Below are positions 24,909 to 34,532 of a stretch of 64,000 nucleotides of DNA, piece after piece. The position numbers and the translations under genes are program-made. Each line of letters opens with the position of its first letter. Positions within the stretch are counted from its first letter, which is position 1. The notes beneath the pieces were generated by a model. That model searched no databases and was not told the DNA's origin. It saw nothing but the letters and a program-made list of their open reading frames with translations. The DNA comes from Arthrobacter gandavensis (GTDB lineage: Bacteria > Actinomycetota > Actinomycetes > Actinomycetales > Micrococcaceae): contig NZ_VTFU01000001.1 of the NCBI RefSeq assembly GCF_009192735.1, positions 1,116,001-1,180,000 on the forward strand, given 5' to 3'.

Positions 24909-26374
24909 TTGTTGAACCTCTTATCCAGGGCGTCTGCCAGCTTGGTCAGCAGGGTAATGACGATGAAGTACAGCGCCGCAACAATCAACAGCACCTCTGC
25001 GGTGCGGAAGTTCACGGCGTAGATCTGCTGGGCCTGGTAGGTGAGTTCGGCGAAACCGATGACGGCCAGCAGCGAGGTGTCCTTCAGCGTGATCACGAAC
25101 TGGTTGATGAAGGACGGCGTCATGATCTTCACCGCCTGCGGAATGATGACCTTCTGCATGGTCTTCCCGTACCCCAGGCCGAGGCTGCGGGATGCTTCCA
25201 TCTGGCCGGGGTCCACGGACTGGATGCCGCCGCGGACAATCTCCGTCATGTAGGCGCCGGCGTTCAGTGACAGGGTCAGCACACCGGCGGTGAGGACATC
25301 AACCGGCTGGCCGATCAGCTGCGGGAGGCCGAAGTAGAAGAAGAAGGCCTGCACCAGGACCGGAGTGCCGCGGAAGATGGCCACGTAAGTGGTGGCGATA
25401 CCGCGCAGCACCACATTGTGGCCGACCTTGAAGAATCCGAAGATCACGCCCAGCACCAGGGCGAAGACCAGGGACAGCGCGGTGGCCAGCAGGGTAAGGC
25501 CCATTCCCTTGGCAAAGGCCGGGGCGTTGTCGGTCAGCAGGGACCAGAAGCTGGAATCCTTTGCTCCGGCTTCCAGGTAACGGTCCAGGATCTCGTCGTA
25601 TTCGCCGCTGGCCTTAAGCTCGGCCAGGCCGGAGTTGAAGGCAGCCAGCAGCTCGGGGTTGGTCCCCTTGTTGACGGCGAAGCCGTAGGAGGACCCGGCC
25701 TCCTTCTCAGTGACGGTCTTCAGCCCGTTGCCGGATGCCACGCCGTATGCCAGCACCGGGTAGTCGTCGAAGACTGCCACGGAGCCGCCGGACTTCACGT
25801 CGTCGTACATCTGCGCCGACTGGGCGAAGGCCACTACGGTGAAGCCGTACTGGTCCTTGATGGAGTCCGCGAAGGTCTGGCCTTCGGTGCCGGTCTTGAC
25901 CGCCACGCGCTTGCCGGCGAGGTCCTCGTAACCGGAGACGTCGTTGTTGTTCTCGGCAACCGCCATCTGGATGCCGGACTCAAAGTACGGGTCCGAGAAG
26001 TCGAACACCTTTTGGCGTTCCTCGGTGATGGACATGCCGGCGATGACGCCGTCCACCTGGTTGGACTGCAGGGACTGCAGTGCCGCGTCAAAGCCGAGGG
26101 AGCGGATGTCTACGCTGAATCCCTCTTCCTCGGCGATCGCGTTGATCAGGTCCATGTCGATGCCCACGAGTTCGCCGTCCTGGCGGAACTCGAAGGGTGC
26201 GAAGGTGGTGTCAGTGCCGACGGCGAAGGTCTTTCCCTCGACGGCGCTGGTGGTATCTGCCGCGAAGGCCCCGGTTGCGGGGACGCCAAGGAGCAGTGCG
26301 AGGGCCGCGGTCACCGCGATGAAGGGCGCGGCGAACCGAGCCCGGCCCCGGAGGGCCCGTTTGCCAGTGTGCAA
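24905..26374 (-). CDS. Fused solute-binding protein and permease for polar amino acids
   Basis: A single chain joining two importer parts. A signal sequence (Arg/Lys-rich N-terminus, hydrophobic core ending near AFAAD) leads into a type 3 periplasmic-binding domain ([14 protein letters not shown]... [25 protein letters not shown]), then a linker and a five-segment GlnP-type permease with the EAA loop ([22 protein letters not shown]). Such fusions tether the receptor to the channel. Start uncertain: TTG at 26374 follows AGGAGA by 10 bases and gives a compact signal peptide; the ATG at 26431 lacks a good binding site. Coupled to glnQ by overlap. Confidence 0.85.
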   Translation of the reverse strand: MHTGKRALRGRARFAAPFIAVTAALALLLGVPATGAFAADTTSAVEGKTFAVGTDTTFAPFEFRQDGELVGIDMDLINAIAEEEGFSVDIRSLGFDAALQSLQSNQVDGVIAGMSITEERQKVFDFSDPYFESGIQMAVAENNNDVSGYEDLAGKRVAVKTGTEGQTFADSIKDQYGFTVVAFAQSAQMYDDVKSGGSVAVFDDYPVLAYGVASGNGLKTVTEKEAGSSYGFAVNKGTNPELLAAFNSGLAELKASGEYDEILDRYLEAGAKDSSFWSLLTDNAPAFAKGMGLTLLATALSLVFALVLGVIFGFFKVGHNVVLRGIATTYVAIFRGTPVLVQAFFFYFGLPQLIGQPVDVLTAGVLTLSLNAGAYMTEIVRGGIQSVDPGQMEASRSLGLGYGKTMQKVIIPQAVKIMTPSFINQFVITLKDTSLLAVIGFAELTYQAQQIYAVNFRTAEVLLIVAALYFIVITLLTKLADALDKRFNK

Positions 26375-26485
26375 GGTGAAAACGTCTCCTAGATGTTCCG
26401 ATACGGCACAGAAATGCCGATAATGCCTCATAGAGCCTACCGAGCAGTGAGCGCAGGAACTAACCGGGACAGTTCCGGTCCGGGA

Positions 26486-29400
26486 TCAGGAGTCGTTGTA
26501 GCCGTAGAACCAGCCTTCGAAAACTGCACGGGACCGGCGGGTGATTCGCAGGTAATCTTCCTCCAATACGCCGCCCTGGCCCGGTCCGTAGCCGCACCAG
26601 CGGGCCACCGCCTCCAGTTCACGGCGTGAGGAAGGTAACACGTCCGGATTCCGCCCGCCGCGGATGACATTGGCCGAGCGGATCCGGCTGGCCAGCAGCC
26701 AGGCATCCCGCAGGATGGCCGCGTCAGCCGCCAGCAGCAGGCCGGCTGCCGCAACCGCATCCAGCGCCGGCAGCGTGGCGGTGGTCCGAAGCTCGGGGTG
26801 GGTGCCGGCATGCTCCAACTGCAGCAGCTGCACCAGCCATTCCACGTCACTGAGGGCGCCGCGGCCAAGCTTGAGCTGCCGCGATGGATCCGCCCCGCGG
26901 GGCAGGCGTTCATTCTCCACCCGCGCCTTGATGCGGCGGATCTCGCGGATGTCTGGTTCGCTGATGCCCGCCGAATAGCGGATTGGGTCGATCAGGTCGA
27001 TGAAGTCTTCGGCCAGCTCGTCGCTGCCGGCCATGGGGCGGGCGCGCAGGAGCGCCTGCGCTTCCCAGATCAGCGACCAGCGGCTGTAGTACTCACGGTA
27101 GGACCCCAGGCTGCGCACCAGCGGGCCGTTGCGCCCTTCCGGGCGCAGGCCGGCATCAAGGACCAGCACCTTCTCCGCCAGGATCGCCGGAGTGCACGGC
27201 TGCTGCAGCAGTGCCGACAGCTGACCGACAATCCGCTCGGCCTGCGATTGCGCGGCCGTGGGATCAGCACCGGGCAGCGCACGGTGGACGTACAGCACGT
27301 CGGCATCTGACCCGTAGCCGATCTCCCGCCCGCCCTGGCGGCCCATCGCCACCACCAGCATGTCGGTGAGCTTCTCCTCACCGGCAAGGACATCCGCCTC
27401 GGCAACGTGCAGCGCTCCCAGCACGGCGGCCCGGTCCGCATCCGCCAGCGCCCGGCCCACGTCTTCCTGGGACAGCAGGCCCGCGCTGTCGGCGAGGGCA
27501 ATGCGCAGCATTTCGCGGCGCCGGATCAGGCGGATCAGGCGCATGGCCTCCCGGGGGTCCGGATGACGGGACATTTTGGACCGGATTTCCTGCCACTGCG
27601 CCTCAAAGGACATCGGCACCAGGTCCTTGTCCGTGTCCAGCCACGCCGTGGCTTCGGGCGATACTTCGAGCAGGTCGGTGATGAACCGGCTGGAGGACAG
27701 GATGGAACACAGCCGCTCCCCCGCCGCTGAGGAATCGCGCAGCATGCCCAGGTACCAGTGGGTCTCCCCCAGCGATTCGCTGAGGCGCCGGAAGCCCAGC
27801 AGGCCGGCGTCGGGATCCACGCCGTCGGCCAGCCAGCCGAGGAGCACCGGCAGCAGCTGGCGCTGCAGGGCCGCGCGGCGGCTGATGCCGGCAGTGAGCG
27901 CTTCGATGTGCCGCATGGCCCCCTTGGGGTCCGCGTACCCGAGGGCGGCGAGCCGCGCCTGCGCGGCCGCCGGAGACAGCTTAACCTCGTCGACGCTGAG
28001 GTTGGAGGCGGTGTTGAGCAGCGGCCGGTAAAAGATACTCTCGTGCAGCCGGCGGACCAGGCGCTTGGTGCGCTGCCAGGTGTCGGTGAGCCGCTCGGCC
28101 GTGGGGCGGCCGACGGCGAGTGCACCGCTGGCTGCCTTGGCCAGGGCGCGCAGGGCAGGTTCGGTGTCCGGCATCAGGTGGGTGCGCCGCATGTGCACCA
28201 GCTGGATGCGGTGTTCCAGGACCCGGAGGTAACGGTAGGCGGCATCCAGGTCCACGGCGTCGGTGCGCCCGATGTAGCCGCCGTCGCTGAGGGCCGTGAT
28301 GGCGGACGTCGTGGAGCGCACCCGCAGTGATTCATCGGTCCGGCCATGCACCAGCTGCAGCAGCTGGACCGTGAATTCGACGTCACGCAGGCCGCCGCTG
28401 CCCAGTTTCAGCTGCCTGGCCTCCTCGGAGGCGGGAATGTTGTCGGTGACCCGCCGGCGCATGGCCTGGACCGATTCCACGAAACCCTCGCGCTCGGTGC
28501 TGGACCAGATCAGCGGGGCCACCGCTTCCTCGTAGCGCCGGCCGAGGTCCGGGTCCCCTGCCGCTGCCCGAGCCTTGAGCAGTGCTTGGAACTCCCAGGT
28601 GTGGGCCCACCGGGTGTAATAGCTGAGGTGGGAGTCGAGGGTCCGCACCAGCGGGCCGTCCTTGCCCTCGGGGCGCAGGTTCGTGTCGACTTCCCACAGG
28701 CCGGGCTCGGGTGCCGAGGCATTGATGGCCCGGGAAATACCCGCGGCAAGAGCAGTGCCGATCTTCCCGGCGATGGTGTCATCCAGTCCGGTGGACTCCA
28801 TCACATAGATGACGTCGACGTCGGAAATGTAGTTCAGCTCCCGCGCGCCGCACTTGCCCATGGCGATCACGGCCAGATGCACCCGGGAGATGTCCTCGGG
28901 CGGGTAGCTGGCGGCGAGCTCCGCACGGGACACCGCGAGGGCGGCCTCCAGCGCAGCGCCGGCCAGATCCGCGAGCTCGCGGCCGACGGCGGGCAGCACG
29001 TCGGTGGGCGATGCGGCCCCCAGATCACGGACAGCCAAATCCAACAGGTGCCTGCGGTACCGGGCCCGCAGCGCCACGTACGCCTCGGTGCCGGTCAATC
29101 CGGCCACCGGCGCGTTTCCGGTGCCGGCCTTGACCGATTCCAGCAGGGAAGCACGCAGGATGTCCGCGGCAACTTCCGCCGGTTCCGCGCGCAGCGGCGC
29201 CCGCAGACTGTCGGCGGCCTCCGGATGGCGCATCAGGAACTCGGCCAGCGCTTCGGAAGCGCCGAGCAGCCGGAACAGGGCCTCGTTTTCCTCTTCACCG
29301 CCCTCGACCAGTTCACGCAGCTCAGGAACGCGGTCCAGCAGGCGGACCAGCGACTGCAGGGCAAGGTCCGGGTCCGCGGCCTGCAGGAACCCGGTAAACA

Positions 29401-29503
29401 GCGCCGCTTCGTCCAGCCCCTCGAGCTCGGGAGCCTGCAGAAAACGGCTGCTTTTTTCCAGATCCGTGAAACCTGCGGCAATCAGCCGGCGGGTGAGACT
29501 CAT
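26486..29503 (-). CDS. glnE: Glutamine synthetase adenylyltransferase/deadenylase
   Basis: Bifunctional enzyme that attaches AMP to, or removes it from, the regulatory Tyr of glutamine synthetase. 1005 residues with the two expected nucleotidyltransferase halves: the N-terminal deadenylase motif AMGKCGARELNYISDVDVIYV and the C-terminal adenylyltransferase motif AMGRQGGREIGYGSDADVLYV, each followed by a helical PII-uridylyl-transferase-like domain. The start is the ATG at 29503, 7 bases after GGAGG; an ATG nine codons earlier lacks a site. The binding site lies within the palindrome GGAGGACCTCC. It follows glnA2 by 66 bases and is probably cotranscribed. Its target is GlnA, Tyr402. Confidence 0.96.
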   Translation of the reverse strand: MSLTRRLIAAGFTDLEKSSRFLQAPELEGLDEAALFTGFLQAADPDLALQSLVRLLDRVPELRELVEGGEEENEALFRLLGASEALAEFLMRHPEAADSLRAPLRAEPAEVAADILRASLLESVKAGTGNAPVAGLTGTEAYVALRARYRRHLLDLAVRDLGAASPTDVLPAVGRELADLAGAALEAALAVSRAELAASYPPEDISRVHLAVIAMGKCGARELNYISDVDVIYVMESTGLDDTIAGKIGTALAAGISRAINASAPEPGLWEVDTNLRPEGKDGPLVRTLDSHLSYYTRWAHTWEFQALLKARAAAGDPDLGRRYEEAVAPLIWSSTEREGFVESVQAMRRRVTDNIPASEEARQLKLGSGGLRDVEFTVQLLQLVHGRTDESLRVRSTTSAITALSDGGYIGRTDAVDLDAAYRYLRVLEHRIQLVHMRRTHLMPDTEPALRALAKAASGALAVGRPTAERLTDTWQRTKRLVRRLHESIFYRPLLNTASNLSVDEVKLSPAAAQARLAALGYADPKGAMRHIEALTAGISRRAALQRQLLPVLLGWLADGVDPDAGLLGFRRLSESLGETHWYLGMLRDSSAAGERLCSILSSSRFITDLLEVSPEATAWLDTDKDLVPMSFEAQWQEIRSKMSRHPDPREAMRLIRLIRRREMLRIALADSAGLLSQEDVGRALADADRAAVLGALHVAEADVLAGEEKLTDMLVVAMGRQGGREIGYGSDADVLYVHRALPGADPTAAQSQAERIVGQLSALLQQPCTPAILAEKVLVLDAGLRPEGRNGPLVRSLGSYREYYSRWSLIWEAQALLRARPMAGSDELAEDFIDLIDPIRYSAGISEPDIREIRRIKARVENERLPRGADPSRQLKLGRGALSDVEWLVQLLQLEHAGTHPELRTTATLPALDAVAAAGLLLAADAAILRDAWLLASRIRSANVIRGGRNPDVLPSSRRELEAVARWCGYGPGQGGVLEEDYLRITRRSRAVFEGWFYGYNDS

Positions 29504-29569
29504 CGGAGGTCCTCCATCTCGCTCATCCATGCCATCCAGACCTTGTGACCGGCCGGTGCCGGCAGCCGG

Positions 29570-30910
29570 CTAGAGGATGCCCAGGTTCTTCCTCAGCTCG
29601 AACTGCGTCACGTGCTGGCGGTATTCGTTCCATTCGGCGCGCTTGTTCCGCAGGAAGTTCTCGAACACCTGCTCGCCGAGGATGTCGGCCACCAGTTCCG
29701 ATTCCTCCATGGCCCGGACAGCGTCATGCAGGGATGCCGGCAGCGGATCCAGGCCCATGGCACGGCGTTCTGCGGCCGAGAGGCTCTCGACGTCGTCCTC
29801 GGCGCCGGCGGGAAGGTCGTAGCCCTCTTCAATGCCCTTGAGTCCGGCGCCCAGCAGGACGGCGTAGGACAGGTAGGGGTTGGCCGCTGAGTCGATGCCG
29901 CGGTACTCGATGCGGGCGGACTGGCCCTTGCCGGGCTTGTACAGCGGCACGCGGACCAGCGCAGAGCGGTTGTTATGGCCCCAGGACACGTAGCTGGGGG
30001 CCTCGCCGCCGCCCCACAGCCGCTTGTAGGAGTTGACGAACTGGTTGGTCACGGCGGTGAATTCCGGGGCGTGGCGGAGCACGCCGGCGATGAACTGCCG
30101 GGCGGTCTTGGAGAGCTGGAACTCGGCGCCGGCCTCGAAGAACGCGTTGGTGTCCCCCTCAAACAGGGACAGGTGCGTGTGCATGCCGGATCCCGGGTGC
30201 TCGGAGAACGGCTTGGGCATGAACGTTGCGTAGCAGTTGGTGGTCAGCGCCACTTCCTTGACCACGGTGCGGAACGTCATGATGTTGTCCGCCGTCTGCA
30301 GCGCATCGGCATACCGGAGGTCGATTTCGTTCTGGCCGGGACCGGCCTCGTGATGGCTGAATTCCACCGAGATGCCGACAGCTTCCAGCATGGACACCGC
30401 AGTGCGCCGGAAGTCCTGTGCCACGCCGCCGGGCACGTGGTCGAAGTAACCGGCGCGGTCCACGGGGACAGGCTCGCCGTCCGGGCCCAGCTCATCGGAC
30501 TTCAGCAGGTAGAACTCGATCTCGGGGTGGGTGTAGCAGGTGAAGCCCATGTCCGCGGCCTTGGCCAGCTGGCGCTTGAGCACATTGCGCGGATCGGCGG
30601 CGGACGGCTGGCCGTCCGGAGTGAGGACATCACAGAACATGCGCGAGGTCTGCTCGGAGTCGCCGCGCCACGGCAGGATCTGGAAGGTGGATGGGTCCGG
30701 CTGGGCGAGCATGTCGGACTCGAACACGCGGGCCAGGCCCTCAATGGAGGAACCGTCAAAGCCCAGGCCCTCTTCAAAGGCGCCTTCAACCTCGGCCGGA
30801 GCCAGGGCCACGGACTTCAGGGTGCCGACAACATCGGTAAACCACAACCGCACAAACCGGACGTCTCGCTCTTCGATGGTGCGCAAAACGAATTCCTGCT
30901 GGCGGTTCAT
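29570..30910 (-). CDS. glnA2: Type I glutamine synthetase, second copy
   Basis: 446-residue GS-I enzyme with catalytic motifs FDGSSIEGLARVFESDM, EIEFYLLKS, PGSGMHTHLSLFEG and NRSALVRVPL. In place of the adenylylation tyrosine region of GlnA it reads GYDLPAGAEDDVESL, so this copy is probably not controlled by GlnE despite being cotranscribed with it. GlnA2 proteins are conserved in actinobacteria beside glnE; in Mycobacterium the paralogue is dispensable under rich conditions. Start ATG with GAGGG upstream. Confidence 0.95.
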   Translation of the reverse strand: MNRQQEFVLRTIEERDVRFVRLWFTDVVGTLKSVALAPAEVEGAFEEGLGFDGSSIEGLARVFESDMLAQPDPSTFQILPWRGDSEQTSRMFCDVLTPDGQPSAADPRNVLKRQLAKAADMGFTCYTHPEIEFYLLKSDELGPDGEPVPVDRAGYFDHVPGGVAQDFRRTAVSMLEAVGISVEFSHHEAGPGQNEIDLRYADALQTADNIMTFRTVVKEVALTTNCYATFMPKPFSEHPGSGMHTHLSLFEGDTNAFFEAGAEFQLSKTARQFIAGVLRHAPEFTAVTNQFVNSYKRLWGGGEAPSYVSWGHNNRSALVRVPLYKPGKGQSARIEYRGIDSAANPYLSYAVLLGAGLKGIEEGYDLPAGAEDDVESLSAAERRAMGLDPLPASLHDAVRAMEESELVADILGEQVFENFLRNKRAEWNEYRQHVTQFELRKNLGIL

Positions 30911-30932
30911 CCCTACCCTCTTTCTGGACGGT

Positions 30933-30962
30933 GGGACTGCCCGGTTTCCCCGGTCCAGTCCC
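30933..30962 (-). other. Hairpin in the glnA2 leader
   Basis: GGGACTG (30933-30939) pairs with CAGTCCC (30956-30962), with a CCGG/CCGG inner helix. It lies 23 to 52 bases before the glnA2 start codon. A leader structure is possible; no protein site resembling the GlnR box is seen here. Confidence 0.4.
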
Positions 30963-31115
30963 TATGCTTCAAGCCTTCCTTCACTCTACCCATCCCGGGA
31001 CGAATTTCCGCCGCGGCTGCCCCCGCTGTCCCATCGTTACGGGAAGCGTCCCGGCCTTGGGGCGGGAGCGCGGCCGGGCTTACGGCGGCACTGCCGCAGG
31101 ACAACCCGTCTTTAG

Positions 31116-31121
31116 TAGGCT
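31116..31121 (+). promoter_or_regulatory. -10 box for leaderless panB
   Basis: TAGGCT ends 6 bases (CAGCAC) before the ATG at 31128, with no ribosome binding site. Confidence 0.6.
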
Positions 31122-31127
31122 CAGCAC

Positions 31128-31991
31128 ATGAGCGACGCCGAGCACCCCGCCCCCTACGCCGGACCGACGCCTTCCGCAACGTCCCAACCCGCTGGTCCGC
31201 GCCGCATCCGCATCCCGCACCTGCAGCAGCTCAAGGACTCAGGCCGGCATTTCGCGATGCTCACCGCCTATGACCAGTACACCTCCGGCATCTTCGATGA
31301 AGCCGGCATCGAGGTGCTGCTGGTGGGTGATTCGGCGGCCAATAACGTGATGGGACACGCCACCACCCTGCCGATCACCTTGGACGAAATGATTGTGTTT
31401 GCCCGGTCCGTGAGCGCCGGCGCGAGCAGGTCGCTGGTGGTCTGCGATCTGCCCTTCGGCTCCTATGAGGTGTCACCGCAGCAAGCCGTTGAATCCTCGA
31501 TCAGGCTGCTCAAGGAAGGACTGGTGCATGCCGTGAAAATGGAAGGTGGAGCGTTTTACGCCCCGCATGTCTGTGCCCTCGCGGCCGCCGGCATTCCCGT
31601 CATGGCGCACATTGGGTTCACCCCGCAGAGCGAGCACGCGCTGGGCGGCTACCGGGTCCAGGGCCGCGGTGACGCGCGCCGGGCCGTGCTCAACGACGCC
31701 GCGGCGCTGGCGGAAGCGGGCGCCTTCTGCGTGCTGATGGAAATGGTGCCCGCCGACGTCGCCGCCGAGGTGGACGCCGCCGTCGCCGTGCCCACCATCG
31801 GCATCGGCGCCGGCAGCGCAACCACCGGCCAGGTGCTGGTGTGGCAGGACATGGCGGGGCTGCGCGGCGGGACCATGCCGAGGTTCGTCAAGCAGTACGC
31901 TGACCTTCGCTCAGTGCTCTCCGAAGCGGCCAAAACGTACGCGGAAGAGGTTCGCTCAGGCACCTTTCCCGGGCCTGAGCACAGCTTCTGA
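31128..31991 (+). CDS. panB: Ketopantoate hydroxymethyltransferase
   Basis: Adds a hydroxymethyl group from methylenetetrahydrofolate to 2-oxoisovalerate, the first committed step of pantothenate synthesis. 287 residues with the ML.AYD motif (FAMLTAYDQYTSGIFDEAGIEVLLVGDSAANNVMGH), the Mg-binding Asp/Asp/Glu positions, and GHIGFTPQ-type AHIGFTPQS. The N-terminal 25 residues are Pro-rich and variable. Appears leaderless. The next gene, a Nudix hydrolase, begins 2 bases after its stop. Confidence 0.95.
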   Translation: MSDAEHPAPYAGPTPSATSQPAGPRRIRIPHLQQLKDSGRHFAMLTAYDQYTSGIFDEAGIEVLLVGDSAANNVMGHATTLPITLDEMIVFARSVSAGASRSLVVCDLPFGSYEVSPQQAVESSIRLLKEGLVHAVKMEGGAFYAPHVCALAAAGIPVMAHIGFTPQSEHALGGYRVQGRGDARRAVLNDAAALAEAGAFCVLMEMVPADVAAEVDAAVAVPTIGIGAGSATTGQVLVWQDMAGLRGGTMPRFVKQYADLRSVLSEAAKTYAEEVRSGTFPGPEHSF

Positions 31992-31993
31992 CG

Positions 31994-32431
31994 GTGGAGA
32001 AGTCCACCAGCGAAAAAGTCGTCTGTTACGTGGTGCAGCGGGAACACCTGCTGGTGTTTACCCATCTCGATGTTCCCCTCGACGTCACCGGGGTCCAGGT
32101 TCCCGCAGGCACTGTGCGTCCGGGCGAAGACCCCGCGGCCGCGGCCGTCCGCGAGGTGCTGGAGGAGACCGGCATGAAGGCGGACGTGGTGCGCCCGCTG
32201 GGAACCGCAGCTTATGACTACTCCCCGGCCCGGTTCGAAATTGCCACCCGGCACTTCTTTCTCCTCAGGCCTGCCACGCCGGCTGACATCGCGCGGCAGT
32301 GGGAAGCCGGAGAATCCGATCCGGACCACGGCGGCGGACAGCAGCGCTGGGAGTGCCGGTGGATGCCGCTGGCGCAGGCCCATGTCCTGTCCGCCGGTCT
32401 GGGTGCCATGCTGGGATCCCTCTGCGGCTAG
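31994..32431 (+). CDS. Nudix hydrolase
   Basis: 145 residues with the Nudix box GTVRPGEDPAAAAVREVLEETGM, matching G-x5-E-x7-REUxEExGU, so it should hydrolyse a nucleoside-diphosphate-linked compound. The substrate cannot be read from the sequence. GTG start 2 bases after panB, with GGTGGAG-type sequence overlapping the junction; translation is probably coupled to panB. It converges with a small gene at 32441. Confidence 0.9.
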   Translation: MEKSTSEKVVCYVVQREHLLVFTHLDVPLDVTGVQVPAGTVRPGEDPAAAAVREVLEETGMKADVVRPLGTAAYDYSPARFEIATRHFFLLRPATPADIARQWEAGESDPDHGGGQQRWECRWMPLAQAHVLSAGLGAMLGSLCG

Positions 32432-32440
32432 CGCAGCCCG

Positions 32441-32617
32441 CTACCAGTTGCGGTTCTCTTCGTCTTCCTTGTCCCAGGCCTCGTTGCGCTGCTGGACCTT
32501 CTGCAGGGCAAGCTCGGCTTCCTCGGGGGTGGGGTACGGGCCCAGCAGCTTGGTCCAGTCAGACTGCGGGCCCTTTTCGACCTCGTGGGTGACAACGTTG
32601 AACCAGTACTCAGCCAT
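32441..32617 (-). CDS. 58-residue conserved actinobacterial protein (SPOR-like)
   Basis: 58 residues rich in aromatic and acidic positions: MAEYWFNVVTHEVEKGPQSDWTKLLGPYPTPEEAELALQKV then a Glu/Asp/Asn/Arg tail. The pattern resembles the small 'SPOR domain' or methionine-aminopeptidase-neighbour proteins of actinobacteria. ATG at 32617 with GGAGGA about 9 bases upstream. Divergent from map, 90 bases apart. No membrane segment; function unknown. Confidence 0.8.
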   Translation of the reverse strand: MAEYWFNVVTHEVEKGPQSDWTKLLGPYPTPEEAELALQKVQQRNEAWDKEDEENRNW

Positions 32618-32693
32618 GATGCGCGCTCCTCCAAAATGCTTGCCGTGCCCCCGGCTGGGGTGCCCCGGTGCCGCGGCACAAGCCGTGCGGCGA

Positions 32694-32699
32694 TAAGAT
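32694..32699 (+). promoter_or_regulatory. -10 box for leaderless map
   Basis: TAAGAT ends 7 bases before the chosen ATG at 32707; there is no ribosome binding site between. Confidence 0.6.
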
Positions 32700-32706
32700 C
32701 GATGGT

Positions 32707-33585
32707 ATGCCCCACACTCTTGCCACCGCACCCCTTGGCCATCTTTCTCCCGGAACCGTGAGCCCACAGCGCCCGGTGCCCGCGTCCATAGCGCGGCCGG
32801 AATATGTGGGCAAGGAAGCTCCCACGCCCTTCACCGGCTCCGAGGTCAAGTCGGCCGAGACCATCGAGAAGATCCGCGTCGCCGGCAAAATCGCGGCGCA
32901 GGCGATCGTGGAGGTGGGCAAGCACATTGTCCCCGGCGTCACCACCGAGGAGCTTGACCGGGTGGGGCACGAGTTCCTCCTGGACCACAAGGCCTATCCC
33001 TCAACCCTGGGGTACCGGGGCTTCCCCAAGTCCCTGTGCTCCTCAGTGAACGAGGTCATCTGCCACGGCATTCCGGACACCACGGTGCTTGAAGACGGCG
33101 ACATCATCAACATCGACATCACCGCGTACATCAACGGCGTGCACGGCGACACGAACTGGACGTTCCTGGTGGGTGACGTGGATGAAGAGTCCCGCCTGCT
33201 GGTGGAGCGGACCTCCGAATCCCTGCGCCGCGCCATTAAAGCGGTCATGCCGGGCCGGGAAATCAACGTTATTGGACGCACCATCGAGTCCTATGCCAAG
33301 CGCTTCGGCTACGGCGTGGTGCGCGATTTCACGGGCCACGGAGTGGGCGAAGCCTTCCACACCGGCTTGATCATTCCCCACTACGACGCCGCGCCGGCCT
33401 ACAGCCGTCTCATCGAACCCGGAATGGTGTTTACCATTGAGCCTATGCTCACACTTGGCACCATCGAGTGGGACATGTGGGATGACAATTGGACCGTCCT
33501 CACCAAGGACCGCAAACGCACCGCCCAATTTGAGCACACCCTGCTGGTCACGGATACCGGCGCCGAAGTTTTGACCCTCCCCTGA
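32707..33585 (+). CDS. map: Methionine aminopeptidase type I
   Basis: Removes the initiator methionine from new proteins. About 292 residues: a 45-residue N-terminal extension with a Pro-rich segment ([19 protein letters not shown]), typical of actinobacterial type Ic enzymes, then the pita-bread domain. Metal ligands appear in [36 protein letters not shown] and the final QFEHTLLVT. The ATG at 32707 is preferred over an in-frame start 39 bases earlier because of the -10 box and family length. Confidence 0.94.
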   Translation: MPHTLATAPLGHLSPGTVSPQRPVPASIARPEYVGKEAPTPFTGSEVKSAETIEKIRVAGKIAAQAIVEVGKHIVPGVTTEELDRVGHEFLLDHKAYPSTLGYRGFPKSLCSSVNEVICHGIPDTTVLEDGDIINIDITAYINGVHGDTNWTFLVGDVDEESRLLVERTSESLRRAIKAVMPGREINVIGRTIESYAKRFGYGVVRDFTGHGVGEAFHTGLIIPHYDAAPAYSRLIEPGMVFTIEPMLTLGTIEWDMWDDNWTVLTKDRKRTAQFEHTLLVTDTGAEVLTLP

Positions 33586-33627
33586 GCAGCGTTCGCGCCG
33601 CCGAGACAGACCTACATCTGGAGAACC

Positions 33628-34434
33628 ATGGCCAAGAAACATAAGAGCAAGCACGGCGACGGCAACGCGGTCATCGGCATTGATATCGGCGGCACCGGCA
33701 TCAAGGGCGGCATTGTCGACCTGAACAAGGGCAAGCTGATCGGTGACCGGTTCCGCATTCCCACTCCCCAGCCGGCAACCCCCGAAGCAGTGGCCGGCGT
33801 GGTGGGCCAGATCGTCGCCGAGCTCTCCTCCCGTCCGGAGGGGCCGGCCCCCGAGGTTCCCGTCGGCGTCACCTTCCCGGCGATTATCCAGCACGGTGTG
33901 GCCCGGTCCGCGGCGAACGTGGACAAGAGCTGGGTGGACACTGATGTGGATGCCCTGCTTACCAACGCGCTGAACCGCGAGGTCCAGGTCATGAATGATG
34001 CCGACGCCGCCGGGCTCGCGGAAGCGCGCTACGGAGCCGGCCGCGGCATCGACGGCACCGTTCTGGTGATCACGCTGGGCACAGGTATCGGCTCCGCCCT
34101 GATCCACCAGGGGGTCCTGGTGCCCAACGCGGAACTGGGCCACCTGGAAATCGACGGGTACGACGCCGAAAGCCGGGCCTCTGCTTCAGCCCGGGAACGC
34201 GATGACATCAGCTGGGAGGAATACGCCAAGCGCCTGCAGCGCTACTTCTCCCACGTGGAATTCCTGTTTTCCCCGGACCTGTTTGTGGTCGGCGGCGGCA
34301 TCTCCAAGCGCAGCGAGGACTTCCTGCCGCTGTTGGACCTGCGCACGCCGCTGGTGACCGCCAACCTCAAAAACAACGCCGGCATCGTGGGTGCGGCCCT
34401 GCAGGCGGCAATGCACTTCAAATACATCAAGTAG
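33628..34434 (+). CDS. ppgK: Polyphosphate glucokinase
   Basis: ROK-family kinase that phosphorylates glucose using polyphosphate (or ATP), an actinobacterial speciality. 268 residues with the phosphate-binding loop GIDIGGTGIKGG and the second loop VITLGTGIGSALI, plus ELGHLEIDG containing the catalytic Asp region. GGAGAA precedes the ATG. Follows map by 42 bases on the same strand; a bidirectional terminator separates it from nrdR. Confidence 0.94.
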   Translation: MAKKHKSKHGDGNAVIGIDIGGTGIKGGIVDLNKGKLIGDRFRIPTPQPATPEAVAGVVGQIVAELSSRPEGPAPEVPVGVTFPAIIQHGVARSAANVDKSWVDTDVDALLTNALNREVQVMNDADAAGLAEARYGAGRGIDGTVLVITLGTGIGSALIHQGVLVPNAELGHLEIDGYDAESRASASARERDDISWEEYAKRLQRYFSHVEFLFSPDLFVVGGGISKRSEDFLPLLDLRTPLVTANLKNNAGIVGAALQAAMHFKYIK

Positions 34435-34472
34435 GCCGTTCAGCCGGGCTGGCCAGCGGCTGAACGGAACAG

Positions 34473-34504
34473 AAAAGCGGCGGCAGGTATCTGCCGCCGC
34501 TTTT
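34473..34504. terminator. Two-way terminator between ppgK and nrdR
   Basis: AAAAGCGGCGGCAG (34473-34486) and CTGCCGCCGCTTTT (34491-34504) form a perfect 14-bp stem with A/T tracts at both ends; serves both converging genes. Confidence 0.92.
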
Positions 34505-34532
34505 GTGCGTCGTGAAAGGTTGGAAAGAAGTG

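Noticed and set aside
28346-29548. 400-residue plus-strand frame opposite glnE
   Set aside because: Shadow of glnE, which has both adenylyltransferase motifs.
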